From: Candidatus Krumholzibacteriota bacterium
GTDB taxonomy: Bacteria; Krumholzibacteriota; Krumholzibacteriia; JAJRXK01
Direction: 5' to 3'
DNA length: 64,000 nt
NCBI GenBank assembly: GCA_029262065.1
Contig: JAJDAC010000002.1
Coordinates: 124,001-188,000 of the forward strand
The translations under genes were made by a program, and so were the position numbers. The notes under the pieces were generated by a model. That model did not search any database. It saw only the letters and a program-made list of their open reading frames with translations, and was not told where the DNA came from. This document shows positions 17,994 to 26,993 of this stretch, in pieces. The first letter of the stretch is position 1; every line of letters begins with the position of its first letter.

Positions 17994-18421
17994 GCCCGCA
18001 GGCGCAGATTCACCGTGATCAGGGCCATGCCGTAGGGCACGACCTTCCAACCCAACAGCTGGTCGCCCAATCGGGAACGAAGCTCCTCGAGTTTCGTGTC
18101 GGTCAAAGCCACCGCCAACGCCACCAGCTCGACTCCCCCGGAAACCGATTCGAGTTCGGCTTCTTCCGGCTGCAGAATCGCAAGCGCGGCGGCGATGTTC
18201 TGCTCGGCTATGCTGCAATGGGCTCCCGGATCGGGATGCGGGAACAATCGATGGGGCTCGATCCAATACGTGGCCCGATCGGGCAGAAACACGACGCGCG
18301 CGCCGTTGCGCCGCGTGTTGATCACCGTGCCCACCTCGCCCGCGCGACCCAGCTGTTCAGCCAGGCGCGGATCGTGGACGAGCACAAGATGCCCGACTTC
18401 GGGTTGGTATCCAGAAACCAT
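17990..18421 (-). CDS. Hypothetical protein
   Basis: 143 residues, soluble. The N-terminal 55 residues look like a small SH3-like beta-barrel ('GHLVLVHDPRLAEQLGRAG', 'GTVINTRRNGARVVFLPDRA'); the rest is helical with an Glu-rich stretch and ends 'WKVVPYGMALITVNLRLRA'. I do not recognise a family. Convergent four-base overlap with the Rieske gene. A terminator for the next minus-strand gene lies just upstream of its start, so it has its own promoter in the short space between. Confidence 0.6.
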   Translation of the reverse strand: MVSGYQPEVGHLVLVHDPRLAEQLGRAGEVGTVINTRRNGARVVFLPDRATYWIEPHRLFPHPDPGAHCSIAEQNIAAALAILQPEEAELESVSGGVELVALAVALTDTKLEELRSRLGDQLLGWKVVPYGMALITVNLRLRA

Positions 18422-18473
18422 CGTGGTCCCAGCTTAGAAGACGGTGCGCGTTCCGGCTACAACGGCCGGCCGG

Positions 18474-18511
18474 AAAAAAACGAACCCCGGATCCCAATAC
18501 GGGACCCGGGG
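18474..18511 (-). terminator. Rho-independent terminator after the 18540..19652 gene
   Basis: On the minus strand an eleven-base-pair stem (one mismatch; arms 18501-18511 and 18485-18495, five-base loop) is followed by CG and TTTTTTT-type bases (complement of the A run 18474-18480). It lies 29 bases past the stop of the repeat lipoprotein gene. Confidence 0.8.
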
Positions 18512-18539
18512 CGGAAGGAATCAGGCTGAGCCGTTTGTT

Positions 18540-19652
18540 CTACGGTTTCTCATCGCCGTCGTCATCGCCGGCGTCGCAGATCTCAGCCCAGCCACCCTGG
18601 AAGAAGCCGCCATCTCGGGGGCCCCCGCTCCTGGTCTGGCCGCGTAGCACACCCATGTGCTCACCGTTGCGGTTGACCCAGCGACCCACGAAGGTCCCCA
18701 TTCCATCGTCGTTGCCAGAGGGCTCCCATACGCCCTGCATCAAGCCACGGATGCGGCCGCCGCGCGCCAGGATCTTGCCGGCAAACACGTTCTCACCCGC
18801 ATCGTTGGTACCCCAGCGCCCGCGCAGGAATCCGCCCAGGCGACCGTGTTGGCTCACCCAGTGACCCTGGAAGAAGCCGCCGTTGGTGTTGGGGAGGTTG
18901 ATCCAGTAGCCGCCCAGAAAGCCGCTCGGGCACACGTCAGGACGATCCACGATACCCTCGAAGGAAACCGCGTTGCCCAGATCGTCTACGCGAATGGTCT
19001 CGGAAAGGTCGGCGATTTCAGCAATCGCGTACGACTGGGTCAGCGGACCCGTGCGGAACGTTACTTCGCCCGGCAACGATCCATCTTCGGTCGGCTCACT
19101 CAGAATGCACATCAGCACGCCGTCCACGTGAGGACCCGTCACGCTGTGGAAACCGACCGTCTGACGGTCGGTGCGCGGCAGGCGATGATCGGTGCCGCGC
19201 TCGAACAAGATGGTCTTGCGCAGGACGATCACACCTTCGCTCACGCTGACCGTACCGTCCCACGTGGTCCAGTTCCGCTCGGCGTCGGTCAGCTCATCGG
19301 TGCGCGCAGGGTCGCCATCCATCTGGCCCCAGACAATGCGTAGATAGGTACGAACCAGGTTGTCCCGGTCGATTTCGGGCGAGTCGTCGAGAAGCTCTTC
19401 TTCGCTTTCGGCTTCGTCCAGCGCAGCCGTGTCTTCCACCAGTGCTTCGTTCAGAAGATCAGTGTCACCGAAAGCCTCGGTTTCGTCGGTGTAGGCGAGT
19501 CCGCCGTACGCCTTGTTCAGATCGATATCGTCCATGCTGTTGCCGGACGAGGGTACTGTCCCCGTGAGGTCATTGGTCTCCGAGCAGCCCACCGCGAACA
19601 TCATCGCGGCCAACAGCACCAGAGCCAGGGTCATCGGATTCGTCGTTCTCAT
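18540..19652 (-). CDS. Lipoprotein with C-terminal GxFxGxW (MORN-like) repeats
   Basis: About 370 residues; ATG at 19650-19652 with AAGGAAG upstream. Lipobox signal (LLAAMMFAVGCSE). The N-terminal third is very acidic (DETEAFGDTDLLNEALVE). The middle is a beta-rich domain with 'RIVWGQMDGD', 'WDGTVSVSEGVIVLRKTI' and 'HVDGVLMC'. The last 130 residues contain repeats of the form GxFxGxW: 'GGYWINLPNTNGGFFQGHW', 'GGFLRGRWG', 'RGLMQGVWEP', 'GTFVGRWVNRNGEHMG', 'GGFFQGGW'. These resemble MORN repeats in spacing and in the Gly/aromatic pattern but are not canonical. A surface or envelope role is likely; the exact function is unknown. Confidence 0.75.
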   Translation of the reverse strand: MRTTNPMTLALVLLAAMMFAVGCSETNDLTGTVPSSGNSMDDIDLNKAYGGLAYTDETEAFGDTDLLNEALVEDTAALDEAESEEELLDDSPEIDRDNLVRTYLRIVWGQMDGDPARTDELTDAERNWTTWDGTVSVSEGVIVLRKTILFERGTDHRLPRTDRQTVGFHSVTGPHVDGVLMCILSEPTEDGSLPGEVTFRTGPLTQSYAIAEIADLSETIRVDDLGNAVSFEGIVDRPDVCPSGFLGGYWINLPNTNGGFFQGHWVSQHGRLGGFLRGRWGTNDAGENVFAGKILARGGRIRGLMQGVWEPSGNDDGMGTFVGRWVNRNGEHMGVLRGQTRSGGPRDGGFFQGGWAEICDAGDDDGDEKP

Positions 19653-19783
19653 TTTGCTTCCTTCTGTATGCCAGGCGAGTCGATCCCAGCGTTGGTTCAG
19701 CCAGCACCATGGCCTAAAGCAACCCCGGGGCCGCACCCCCGCGATCCACACAAGCCTATCTGAAATAAACAGTTACGGAAACA

Positions 19784-19827
19784 GCCCCCCTGAAGGGGCA
19801 CACTATTTGCTGTACCCCCAGGTACAG
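19784..19827. promoter_or_regulatory. Two inverted repeats in a divergent promoter region
   Basis: The 220-base spacer between divergent genes at 19652 and 19873 has GCCCC/GGGGC arms (19784-19799) and a seven-base inverted repeat CTGTACC-CCCA-GGTACAG (19810-19827). The second is 45 bases before the outer-membrane gene start. They could be operators or 5'-leader hairpins. Confidence 0.35.
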
Positions 19828-19872
19828 ACTGGCGTTTGACGTACAACAGCCCCCAGATCTCGAGGTATCCCA

Positions 19873-20439
19873 GTGATAGGACGGTCCCAGAGGCAGACCA
19901 TCGCGGCGGCGTTCGCGTTGCTGCTCGGCCTGAGCCTGATCTCCAGTGATGTCCAAGCCTCGATCATGGGTCTGGCTCGATATGGCGTGGGACCAGTGGG
20001 TGGCTACAACCTCCCAGTTGGCCAGGCCGATGCCGAGCCCGGAACCACGTTCGGAATGCGGGGCCGCTACTCGATCACGCCACACCTCATCATGGAGCCC
20101 GCGCTTGAACTTCTGCGCAACGGTTCGGCCAGCACCGTCACCGGCGGCTCCATTCCGGCCCCCAGCATCAACAGCTTCGGCCTGAACGCCCTGATCACAC
20201 CGGGCGGACGGTCGAAATCGGTGTACTTCACGTTGGGCCTGGGCCTCGCCAGTCTTGATGTGCCCGGAGCTTTGGGAAGCTCGCGAGAACTGACCTACAA
20301 CGTCGGTGTTGGTCTGGAAGTGGGCGTTGGGCCCATTGCGCTGGATCTGAGCCCGCGCTTCCTGGTGGTTCGCACCGCCGACGGCGCGTCCCGCAAGCAC
20401 CTGACGGTGGTTCTGGGCGCCAACTACTACTTCCGCTAG
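19873..20439 (+). CDS. Small outer-membrane beta-barrel protein
   Basis: 188 residues. Signal peptide 'RQTIAAAFALLLGLSLISSDVQAS', then alternating amphipathic strands ('YGVGPVGGYNLPVGQ', 'FGMRGRYSITPHLIMEPALEL', 'KSVYFTLGLGLASLDV', 'YNVGVGLEVGVGPIALDLSPRF') and a terminal 'LTVVLGANYYFR' ending in Phe-Arg, as in OmpA/OMP_b-brl family barrels with eight strands. Start is GTG at 19873 with GAGGT seven bases upstream. Followed 12 bases later by a small lipoprotein gene, probably one operon. Confidence 0.8.
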   Translation: MIGRSQRQTIAAAFALLLGLSLISSDVQASIMGLARYGVGPVGGYNLPVGQADAEPGTTFGMRGRYSITPHLIMEPALELLRNGSASTVTGGSIPAPSINSFGLNALITPGGRSKSVYFTLGLGLASLDVPGALGSSRELTYNVGVGLEVGVGPIALDLSPRFLVVRTADGASRKHLTVVLGANYYFR

Positions 20440-20451
20440 GAGACCAAGATC

Positions 20452-20970
20452 ATGCGTTCACTTCGCATCTCCACGACCATGGTGCTGGGCACGGCCCTAC
20501 TGACCGGGTGTCTGGTGTCCGATACGCAGGTGTTTGAATACGACGTGATTCGCAACGGCAACTTCGGGCAGCCGCTGGACACCACGGCGGGATTCGACAG
20601 TGCGCTGATCGAGCTGAACCGCATTGCCGCGTTCGAAGAGAGCCAGGGCGACATCAAACTCGTGGACCGAGTCGGATTCGAAGCCACAATAGCCACGGCC
20701 GGCGCGGCCTCGACGGTTTCGCTCTACTTCAGCGAAAGCCCAGATCTCACCGATCCCGCGCAGGAGGCGACCCCGCTGGCGATGGATCTGCCGGTGCCCA
20801 CGAACGGTCGTATCCTCACCTACGAGGAGTCCGAAGCCCTTCTGGTGAACTTCGGGCCGCTTCAGGCCGCAATCGAGAACGGCGAGTTCACGCTGTACGT
20901 GGTCTCCGGCACCGGCGGAGTCCAATTCACGGCCCTGAACATGGTGGTTACAATCACCGTTGGCTTGTAG
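20452..20970 (+). CDS. Small lipoprotein
   Basis: 172 residues. ATG at 20452 with TAGGAGACC upstream. Lipobox signal ('TTMVLGTALLTGCLVSDTQ'). The mature part is beta-rich with 'IKLVDRVGFEATIATAGAASTVSLYFSES' and 'GEFTLYVVSGTGGVQFTALN', suggesting a beta-sandwich. No family recognised. Cotranscribed with the small barrel gene upstream. Its stop codon lies in a six-base-pair hairpin (20968-20984, TAGGGG/CCCCTA) without a T run, which may still help end the transcript. Confidence 0.7.
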   Translation: MRSLRISTTMVLGTALLTGCLVSDTQVFEYDVIRNGNFGQPLDTTAGFDSALIELNRIAAFEESQGDIKLVDRVGFEATIATAGAASTVSLYFSESPDLTDPAQEATPLAMDLPVPTNGRILTYEESEALLVNFGPLQAAIENGEFTLYVVSGTGGVQFTALNMVVTITVGL

Positions 20971-21015
20971 GGGTTTCTCCCCTAAGTCCCTGTCAAATCA
21001 AAACTTGCCGTCGAC

Positions 21016-21044
21016 TTGACGGATCGCCGCCGGCCTGGCATGAT
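21016..21044 (+). promoter_or_regulatory. Candidate sigma-70-type promoter for the M1 peptidase gene
   Basis: TTGACG at 21016-21021, exactly 17 bases, then CATGAT at 21039-21044; five of six and four of six consensus matches. It lies about 140 bases before the M1 aminopeptidase start in a 214-base gap. Confidence 0.5.
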
Positions 21045-21184
21045 CTCATTGTGGCTGCCCCTCATATAGAACCCTGCGGATCGCCCCGCGGTGTCTCGTA
21101 GCCCTGGCACAACCAAGAAATTCGCATCCAAAGTACCCAAGGAACGCCAGACAACTCAGGATAAAGCCGGGCCTGAACTCAATC

Positions 21185-23236
21185 ATGAATCTCCCCATGC
21201 TTGCCAAGAGCCGTGTCTTGGTAGCGCTGCCCGTGATGTTTGTCGTTCTGATCCAGAACGCAACCGCGCCGTACGCCACCGCAGCCGAAGAAAACAACCC
21301 TATTCGGATGCATTGCCGACCCATGCCGGCCCAGGACTCGTTGGTCCCGCTGTCGCCATGGCATGACCTGCAAACGCAGGAAGTCGCCAAGCGGGCGGTG
21401 ACCAATCAGGACGAATTCGACGTCATCCACTACGGACTCTCCCTCTGGCCTGATTTCGACGCGAAGTCGATCACCGGCTCGGTGTCCATCGTGTTCCGCG
21501 CGCTTTCGCAGGGACTCGACCATGTCGATCTGGACCTGTACGACGCCGACTATTCCATCATGTCGATCTTGGCCAACAACACCGCGCAAACCTTCAGCCA
21601 TGCCAACGATGTCTTGAGCGTCGACTTGAACCCGCCCATGAACGCGGGCGAAACGCGCTCGATTCTCGTGAACTACACCGGCGTGCCGCAGTTTTCCGGT
21701 TTCCTCGGCATGCAGTTCCTGGAACACGCCGGCGATCCCATTCTGGCCACACTCAGCGAACCCTACTACGCGCGCAGCTGGTGGCCGTGCAAAGACGTTC
21801 CCGAAGACAAGGCCACCGTCTCGCTGTCGTGCGAAGTCCCTTCCAGCATGTACGTAGCGAGCAATGGTGCGCTGGTGGCCCAGCTTCCGCGCCCGGGCAA
21901 CAAGACGCAGTACATCTGGAATTCGACGTACCCCATTACCACCTACCTGGTGAGCGTGGCGGCCAGCAACTACGTGGGCTGGACCGAGCAATACCAATCG
22001 CCGATGGGTCGGCCCATGACGCTCGAGTACCAGGTCTTCCCGGAGGACCTGGCCGACGCGCAGGTGGACTTCCAGAACACCGCCAACATGCTCGACTACT
22101 TCACCACGAAGTTCGGCGAGTACCCGTTCATTGAAGACAAGTACGGCATGGCCGAGTTCGTATGGGAAGGTGCCATGGAGCACCAGACCATGACGAGCTA
22201 CGGCGACTTCCTGATTACCGGCGATCAGTTCTTCGAGAGACTCGTGGCCCATGAGCTCAGTCACCAGTGGTGGGGCAACCTTCTCACTCTGAGCGACTGG
22301 AACGAAACCTGGCTACACGAGGGCTTTGCCACGTACTGCGAAGCACTGTGGCTCGAAGAATCGCAGGGTCAGGCCGCCTACGACTCCTTCATGTGGAACA
22401 ACTCGCTGAACTCCAGCGGTTTCATTGGTCCCATCGTGCCCCCCAACAACCTGTTCGGCAACACGGTGTACAAGAAGGGCTCATGGGTGTTGCACATGCT
22501 GCGGCACATCCTGGGCGACAACGAGTTCTTCATGGCCATGCGTGACTATGCCATTGGCAGCCAGCAATACGGCAACACCAGTACGACCGAGCTGATCAAC
22601 TCGTTTGAGACCAGCACCGGCCTACAACTCGACTGGTTCTTCGATCAGTGGATCTACCGCGCCGGGCGCCCGCACTACACGTTCGATTGGGCAAGCCAAC
22701 TACAGGACGATCGGTACCGACTCGACGTGGATATCACCCAGATCCAGGGCGGCGATCCGTACATCATGCCGCTGGACATTCGCATCGACACCGCGAGCGG
22801 AAGTGAAACGCAGGTCATCTGGATAGGTTCGAACGCCACCTCGCTCACCTTCTTTCTGGACGAAGAACCCACCGACGTGCAACTCGATCCCGACAAGTGG
22901 GTCCTCAAGTGGGTGGACAGCGGCACACCAACCGCCACCCCCACACCCAAACCATTGCCCACGGCCCACCTCCTTCCGAACTACCCGAACCCGTTCAACC
23001 CGTCTACGCAGTTGCGGTTGAACCTGGGACAGCCTTCGGATGTTTCACTTCGCGTGTTCGACACGCGAGGACGTTTGGTGCGCATGCTGCGTCCGGGCCA
23101 ATTGACAGCGGGAACCCACGCCATTCCGTTCAACGGGTTGGACGAACAGGGTCGCTCCCTGGCTTCGGGCGTCTACCGGGTCATCCTGGATTCCACCGAG
23201 GGACAGTCGAGCCAAAGCATCACCCTGATCAAGTAG
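21185..23236 (+). CDS. Secreted M1-family zinc aminopeptidase with FlgD-like sorting domain
   Basis: 683 residues. Signal peptide at the N-terminus, then the M1 fold: N-terminal beta saddle (residues about 60-240), the exopeptidase motif 'WEGAMEHQTM' (a variant of GAMEN with His for Asn), and the zinc site 'VAHELSHQWWGNL' followed 18 residues later by the third ligand in 'ETWLHEGFATYCE'. The proton-donor Tyr is likely in the 'FGNTVYKKGSWVLHML' stretch. The last 85 residues ('LLPNYPNPFNPSTQLRLNL', 'LRVFDTRGRLVRML', 'GVYRVILDS') are a FlgD-like type A sorting domain of FCB bacteria, so the enzyme is exported and probably surface-attached or released. It likely trims peptides outside the cell, alongside the convergent subtilase. 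Confidence 0.93.
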   Translation: MNLPMLAKSRVLVALPVMFVVLIQNATAPYATAAEENNPIRMHCRPMPAQDSLVPLSPWHDLQTQEVAKRAVTNQDEFDVIHYGLSLWPDFDAKSITGSVSIVFRALSQGLDHVDLDLYDADYSIMSILANNTAQTFSHANDVLSVDLNPPMNAGETRSILVNYTGVPQFSGFLGMQFLEHAGDPILATLSEPYYARSWWPCKDVPEDKATVSLSCEVPSSMYVASNGALVAQLPRPGNKTQYIWNSTYPITTYLVSVAASNYVGWTEQYQSPMGRPMTLEYQVFPEDLADAQVDFQNTANMLDYFTTKFGEYPFIEDKYGMAEFVWEGAMEHQTMTSYGDFLITGDQFFERLVAHELSHQWWGNLLTLSDWNETWLHEGFATYCEALWLEESQGQAAYDSFMWNNSLNSSGFIGPIVPPNNLFGNTVYKKGSWVLHMLRHILGDNEFFMAMRDYAIGSQQYGNTSTTELINSFETSTGLQLDWFFDQWIYRAGRPHYTFDWASQLQDDRYRLDVDITQIQGGDPYIMPLDIRIDTASGSETQVIWIGSNATSLTFFLDEEPTDVQLDPDKWVLKWVDSGTPTATPTPKPLPTAHLLPNYPNPFNPSTQLRLNLGQPSDVSLRVFDTRGRLVRMLRPGQLTAGTHAIPFNGLDEQGRSLASGVYRVILDSTEGQSSQSITLIK

Positions 23237-23283
23237 TCGAGGCCATCGCAGCGCGGTCGCCTACCAACCACGATGAATTCAAG

Positions 23284-23315
23284 AAGGCCGGGATGCATAC
23301 GCACCCCGGCCTTTT
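23284..23315 (+). terminator. Terminator between convergent peptidase genes
   Basis: Nine-base stem AAGGCCGGG (23284-23292) with CCCGGCC (23305-23311), followed by TTTT. It lies 48 bases past the M1 peptidase stop and 36 bases before the convergent subtilase stop; on the minus strand it is followed by TTCTTG, so it may work in both directions. Confidence 0.75.
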
Positions 23316-23350
23316 CAGTCCGCCCTTTCGGGCACCGGTTCGGCTGTTTT

Positions 23351-26300
23351 CTACTTGATCAACATCATGCGCCGGGTCTCCACGTTCGACCCCGCCTGAA
23401 TGCGATAGAAGTACGCGCCCGACGCGTAGCCGGTAGCGTTCCACTGCACATCGTGCACACCCGCCGGATACTTGCCATCGACGATGGTCGTAACCCGCCG
23501 GCCCTTCAGATCGTATACGTTCACCTGCACGTGCTCCTCGGTAGGCAGCGCGAAGCGGATGGTCGTTACGGGATTGAAGGGGTTGGGGAAGTTCTGCGTC
23601 AACGCGAAGCGCTGGGGCAACGCTTCCTTGCTGGCCACCTGCGGCGTGTCCTCGCTACTCGAGCCCGGCGTCAGGCCACGGAACTCGATGCTATCTATAT
23701 ACACGTCGTCACCGTTGCCGCTGGCGTCACAACGGAAGCGAAGTTGTGCGTTCGTCGGGTAGTTGAACGTATTGGGAATCGAAACCGTCGTGGTGTAGAA
23801 CGTGTTGTTGTTGAAATCCACACCCCGCGCAAACGATGCCACGGTCGTCCAGGTTGATCCATCGAAGTACTGCACCCAGAAATCCTCGTTGTTCTCCATG
23901 CTTACGGCCTTGAAGAAGAACTCCACTTCCAGGTCCACGTAGCCGGACACGTTGTGTCCCGTACTGTGATAGAACGAAGAAGAAACGCCACTGTTGTCCT
24001 GGATGTCCATGGACGCATTGCCCTGCCACGAGTGCGTTCCACCCGTGTAGCGGCGGCAGTCGCTACCACCGTCGGTGTAGTTACCCAGACCGCTCTCGAA
24101 ATCATCGAAAGTGATGGTCTGCCATACGCCGCCGCCGCCGCTGGTTACGGTCACGTAGCCGTTCTTGGTCTCGCCGTCCGAGCCAAACGCATTGCTCGCG
24201 GTCAGCGACACGTTGTAGGTACCGGCCGCGGTATACGAGTGACTGGGGTTCTGCGCGGAAGAGGTCCCGCCGTCGCCGAACGTCCAGCTCCACGACGTTG
24301 CTCCACCGGTGGAAGCATCGGTAAAGCTGACCAGCAAAGGTGCCGTGCCCGAAGTGGGTGTCCCCGTGAAGTCGGCCACCGGCGGAGAACCGCCCGCACC
24401 CGCCGTCACGCTGATGTCGTCGAAGGCGTGGCCATCGGTCGTGATGCCGTAGTTGTCATACTGCTGGAACTTCACCACAAACGTCGACGTGAGGCTTAGT
24501 CCGGCTCCACTGGCCAACGCGTCCAGGTCGAGCGCGAAGTTCTGCCAGGTGTTGTTGGTGTAGCTGGCGCCATTCAGATCGAACACCTTGGTGAAACTCG
24601 AACCACCATTGTTCGAGAAGTACACACCGTCCTGGGCGTGGGTCTCGTCGCCAAACTCTTTCCACCAGAAATCCAGATCGACCTGGGTCTCACCGCTGAG
24701 ATCCAGGTGCATCCAGGCTTCGTTCTGGCTGTAGGCACCACCGTTGACCGTGTCGTCCATCGTCAGGTGGAAGCTTCCACTGTGCGGCGTGTTGGCCGAG
24801 CTGACCTGGATGCGCCCCTCGGTCCCCTCGGTCGTGGTCCAGTTTCCGTCCAGTGCCCCCGACTCGAAGCCGGTGCTGTACGGCAGGCTCACATACAAAC
24901 TGCCAGGGTCGGTCACCGTGATGTACCCGGTCTTGGTTTCGCCGTCCGAACCGAAGGCATTGGTTGCGGTCAGCGTGACCGTGTACGTCCCCGCCGTCGT
25001 GTAGTTGTAACTGGGGTTCTGAGAGCTGGAACTACCACCATCACCAAACGTCCAGCTCCAACCGGTGGGGCTGTTGCTCGAGCTATCGGTGAAATTCACG
25101 CTCAACGGAGCGAAGCCGCTGGTAGGCGAACCGCTGAAGGCCGCCACGGGCGGATCCATGGGCGCACCACCACCGGTGGCCGCCGCGGCATCGATCATGC
25201 CGTAGCCGGAGTAGCGATCCCATCCGGCCCCCGACTCCACGCTCGTCACGTCCTGGGCGGTGGTAACGAGCTGGTCCCGGATCTGCGCCGGCGTCCAACT
25301 GGGGTTCTTCGACTTGATCAGCGCGCAAACGCCGGCCGCGTACGGCGTGGAGCATGACGTGCCATTGAAGAATCCGCTGTAGTTGCCGGGATCGTAGCCA
25401 CCGGCGCCCTGGATATCGGTGGTGGGCAGGATCGTCGGAGCGATCAGGTCAACCGCACCGGCCGCGTCCTGGCTGTTCACACCGTAGTTGGATCCCCACC
25501 AACGCTCACCGTCGCACGTATACCCGTTGGGATCGGTGTTCACACCGGGATTCACCTCGGCCCCGCTCGAGCTACTGCGCTTGCGCTCGCCGCACGGTGA
25601 AGCAGCGCCTACACCGATTACCAGCGAGTTGATAGCGGGGTAACTGATGGTGCTCGAGTTCTCGTTGCCGGTAGCCGCCAGAATCGTGACGCCAAGACCG
25701 TTTGCGTAGGAAATGGCCGCATCGGTCGACGGGTCGCTGCTGATTGCCGCACCCAGACTCATGCTGATCACATCGGCGCCGTTGTCGGCGGCGTAGTAGA
25801 TGCAATTGATGATGGCCGAGAAGAACAAGCTACCGGCGTTGTCCGCCGCCTTCATGGGCATGATGCTCACGCCGCCGGCGATACCGGCCGAACCCAGACC
25901 GTTGTTCTGGATGGCGGCCGCGACGCCAGCGCAAGCGGTTCCATGACCAGCGTTGCCGCTGTTGTCGTCGGGATTGCTATCGCCCGAGCCGTAGTCCCAG
26001 CCCGTTACCTGGCGTAGATCGGGGTGCCCCACGTCTACACCACTGTCGATGATGGCCACCACGACGCTGGCGCTACCGTAACCCTGGCTATTGTCCCAGG
26101 CGGCGTGCGCGTTGGCGTCGAAGCCCGGCGTACCGACCGTGTTGGGGAGCGTATGCCCGTAGGTTCCGCCCCAATCCAGGTCAGGCAGCTGCGCGGTGTT
26201 GTTGTGTCCCCAATGATCGGGGTGCAGGGGGTCGTTGGGTACGGCCGCCAAGAACGCGCGGTAGTCGGGAGTTGCCTCTTCGACATTGGGGTCACGCCGC

Positions 26301-26704
26301 AGTTGGGCGGCCACGGCCTCCATGTCGTCAGCCTTGGAAAAATCCAGGGAGTACCAGCGGTACGAACCCAAAGCGGTCGCCCGGCGGGAGTCCTTCAGTT
26401 GAACCTGCAGCGTCGGCTGGACCGACTGTAACCCATAGGGAGAGACCGCCTGGTCGAAGCTGGCCAAACCCGTTTCCAGTTCCGAATTCGCCTTCCCGGC
26501 GTCCCGAATCTGGAGCCGGTCGACGGAATCCTGGCGAAACTTCACCAGCACGCGCCCCTCGCGGTAGAGAGATGCAGACTGGGCAAGATCGGAACGGCCG
26601 TCCTGGACCGGTACGAAGTCGCGAGAGGGAGCTTGGGCCAGCGCCGTGGCACCGACCATCAGAAGAACAAGGAATACGAATGAACCCATTCGGATTCGAG
26701 TCAT
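23351..26704 (-). CDS. Secreted subtilisin-like (S8) protease with two PKD domains and sorting domain
   Basis: About 1117 residues. Signal peptide (SFVFLVLLMVGATALAQ), propeptide with the fervidolysin-like 'GRVLVKFRQDS', then the S8 domain with catalytic Asp220 ('AIIDSGVDVGHPD'), His254 ('GHGTACAGVAA') and Ser450 ('NGTSCSTPYAAGV'), and oxyanion Asn in 'LAATGNENS'. Downstream are PKD domain 1 ('WSWTFGDGGSSSSQNPSYNY'), a jelly-roll MAM/CBM-like domain, PKD domain 2 ('WSWTFGDGGTSSAQNPSHSY'), another jelly-roll and a C-terminal FlgD-like sorting domain ('NFPNPFNPVTTIRF', 'YDLKGRRV', 'GAYFYRI'). Likely degrades protein outside the cell. Start: ATG at 26704, or an in-frame GTG two codons earlier that sits closer to the AGAGG. 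Confidence 0.93.
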   Translation of the reverse strand: MTRIRMGSFVFLVLLMVGATALAQAPSRDFVPVQDGRSDLAQSASLYREGRVLVKFRQDSVDRLQIRDAGKANSELETGLASFDQAVSPYGLQSVQPTLQVQLKDSRRATALGSYRWYSLDFSKADDMEAVAAQLRRDPNVEEATPDYRAFLAAVPNDPLHPDHWGHNNTAQLPDLDWGGTYGHTLPNTVGTPGFDANAHAAWDNSQGYGSASVVVAIIDSGVDVGHPDLRQVTGWDYGSGDSNPDDNSGNAGHGTACAGVAAAIQNNGLGSAGIAGGVSIMPMKAADNAGSLFFSAIINCIYYAADNGADVISMSLGAAISSDPSTDAAISYANGLGVTILAATGNENSSTISYPAINSLVIGVGAASPCGERKRSSSSGAEVNPGVNTDPNGYTCDGERWWGSNYGVNSQDAAGAVDLIAPTILPTTDIQGAGGYDPGNYSGFFNGTSCSTPYAAGVCALIKSKNPSWTPAQIRDQLVTTAQDVTSVESGAGWDRYSGYGMIDAAAATGGGAPMDPPVAAFSGSPTSGFAPLSVNFTDSSSNSPTGWSWTFGDGGSSSSQNPSYNYTTAGTYTVTLTATNAFGSDGETKTGYITVTDPGSLYVSLPYSTGFESGALDGNWTTTEGTEGRIQVSSANTPHSGSFHLTMDDTVNGGAYSQNEAWMHLDLSGETQVDLDFWWKEFGDETHAQDGVYFSNNGGSSFTKVFDLNGASYTNNTWQNFALDLDALASGAGLSLTSTFVVKFQQYDNYGITTDGHAFDDISVTAGAGGSPPVADFTGTPTSGTAPLLVSFTDASTGGATSWSWTFGDGGTSSAQNPSHSYTAAGTYNVSLTASNAFGSDGETKNGYVTVTSGGGGVWQTITFDDFESGLGNYTDGGSDCRRYTGGTHSWQGNASMDIQDNSGVSSSFYHSTGHNVSGYVDLEVEFFFKAVSMENNEDFWVQYFDGSTWTTVASFARGVDFNNNTFYTTTVSIPNTFNYPTNAQLRFRCDASGNGDDVYIDSIEFRGLTPGSSSEDTPQVASKEALPQRFALTQNFPNPFNPVTTIRFALPTEEHVQVNVYDLKGRRVTTIVDGKYPAGVHDVQWNATGYASGAYFYRIQAGSNVETRRMMLIK

Positions 26705-26909
26705 CGACACACCATCCTCTTTGAATTTTCGCGTAGGTGGAGTATCGCCTGGACTGTTCACCAACCGTGACCGGAGGGAGCGAGAAAATGGTACTCGAGG
26801 TCGGCGCACAATCCTGTTGAAAGCCACGTGGTGACCCTCGGCGAGACTACGGATTGCGTGTTCGAAGGAGAGAAGGGATAGGCGAGATCTCCCGCTCCGA
26901 GACAAGACC

Positions 26910-26939
26910 ATTTTCGCCGTTTGCCTCTCCCCGTGTCAA
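26910..26939 (-). promoter_or_regulatory. Candidate promoter for the subtilase gene
   Basis: Reading the minus strand: TTGACA (perfect -35, 26939 to 26934), 18-base spacer, GAAAAT (26915 to 26910). About 205 bases upstream of the subtilase start. The 289-base gap 26705-26993 holds no credible gene. Confidence 0.4.
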
Positions 26940-26993
26940 ATAGTAATAGGGGAACCTCGGGTCTCACCTTAGGTACCGAAGACCACGGAACAC

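Noticed and set aside
24100-25110. Similar DNA blocks in the subtilase as a mobile repeat
   Set aside because: They are the two PKD domains of one protein; the similarity follows the protein repeat.
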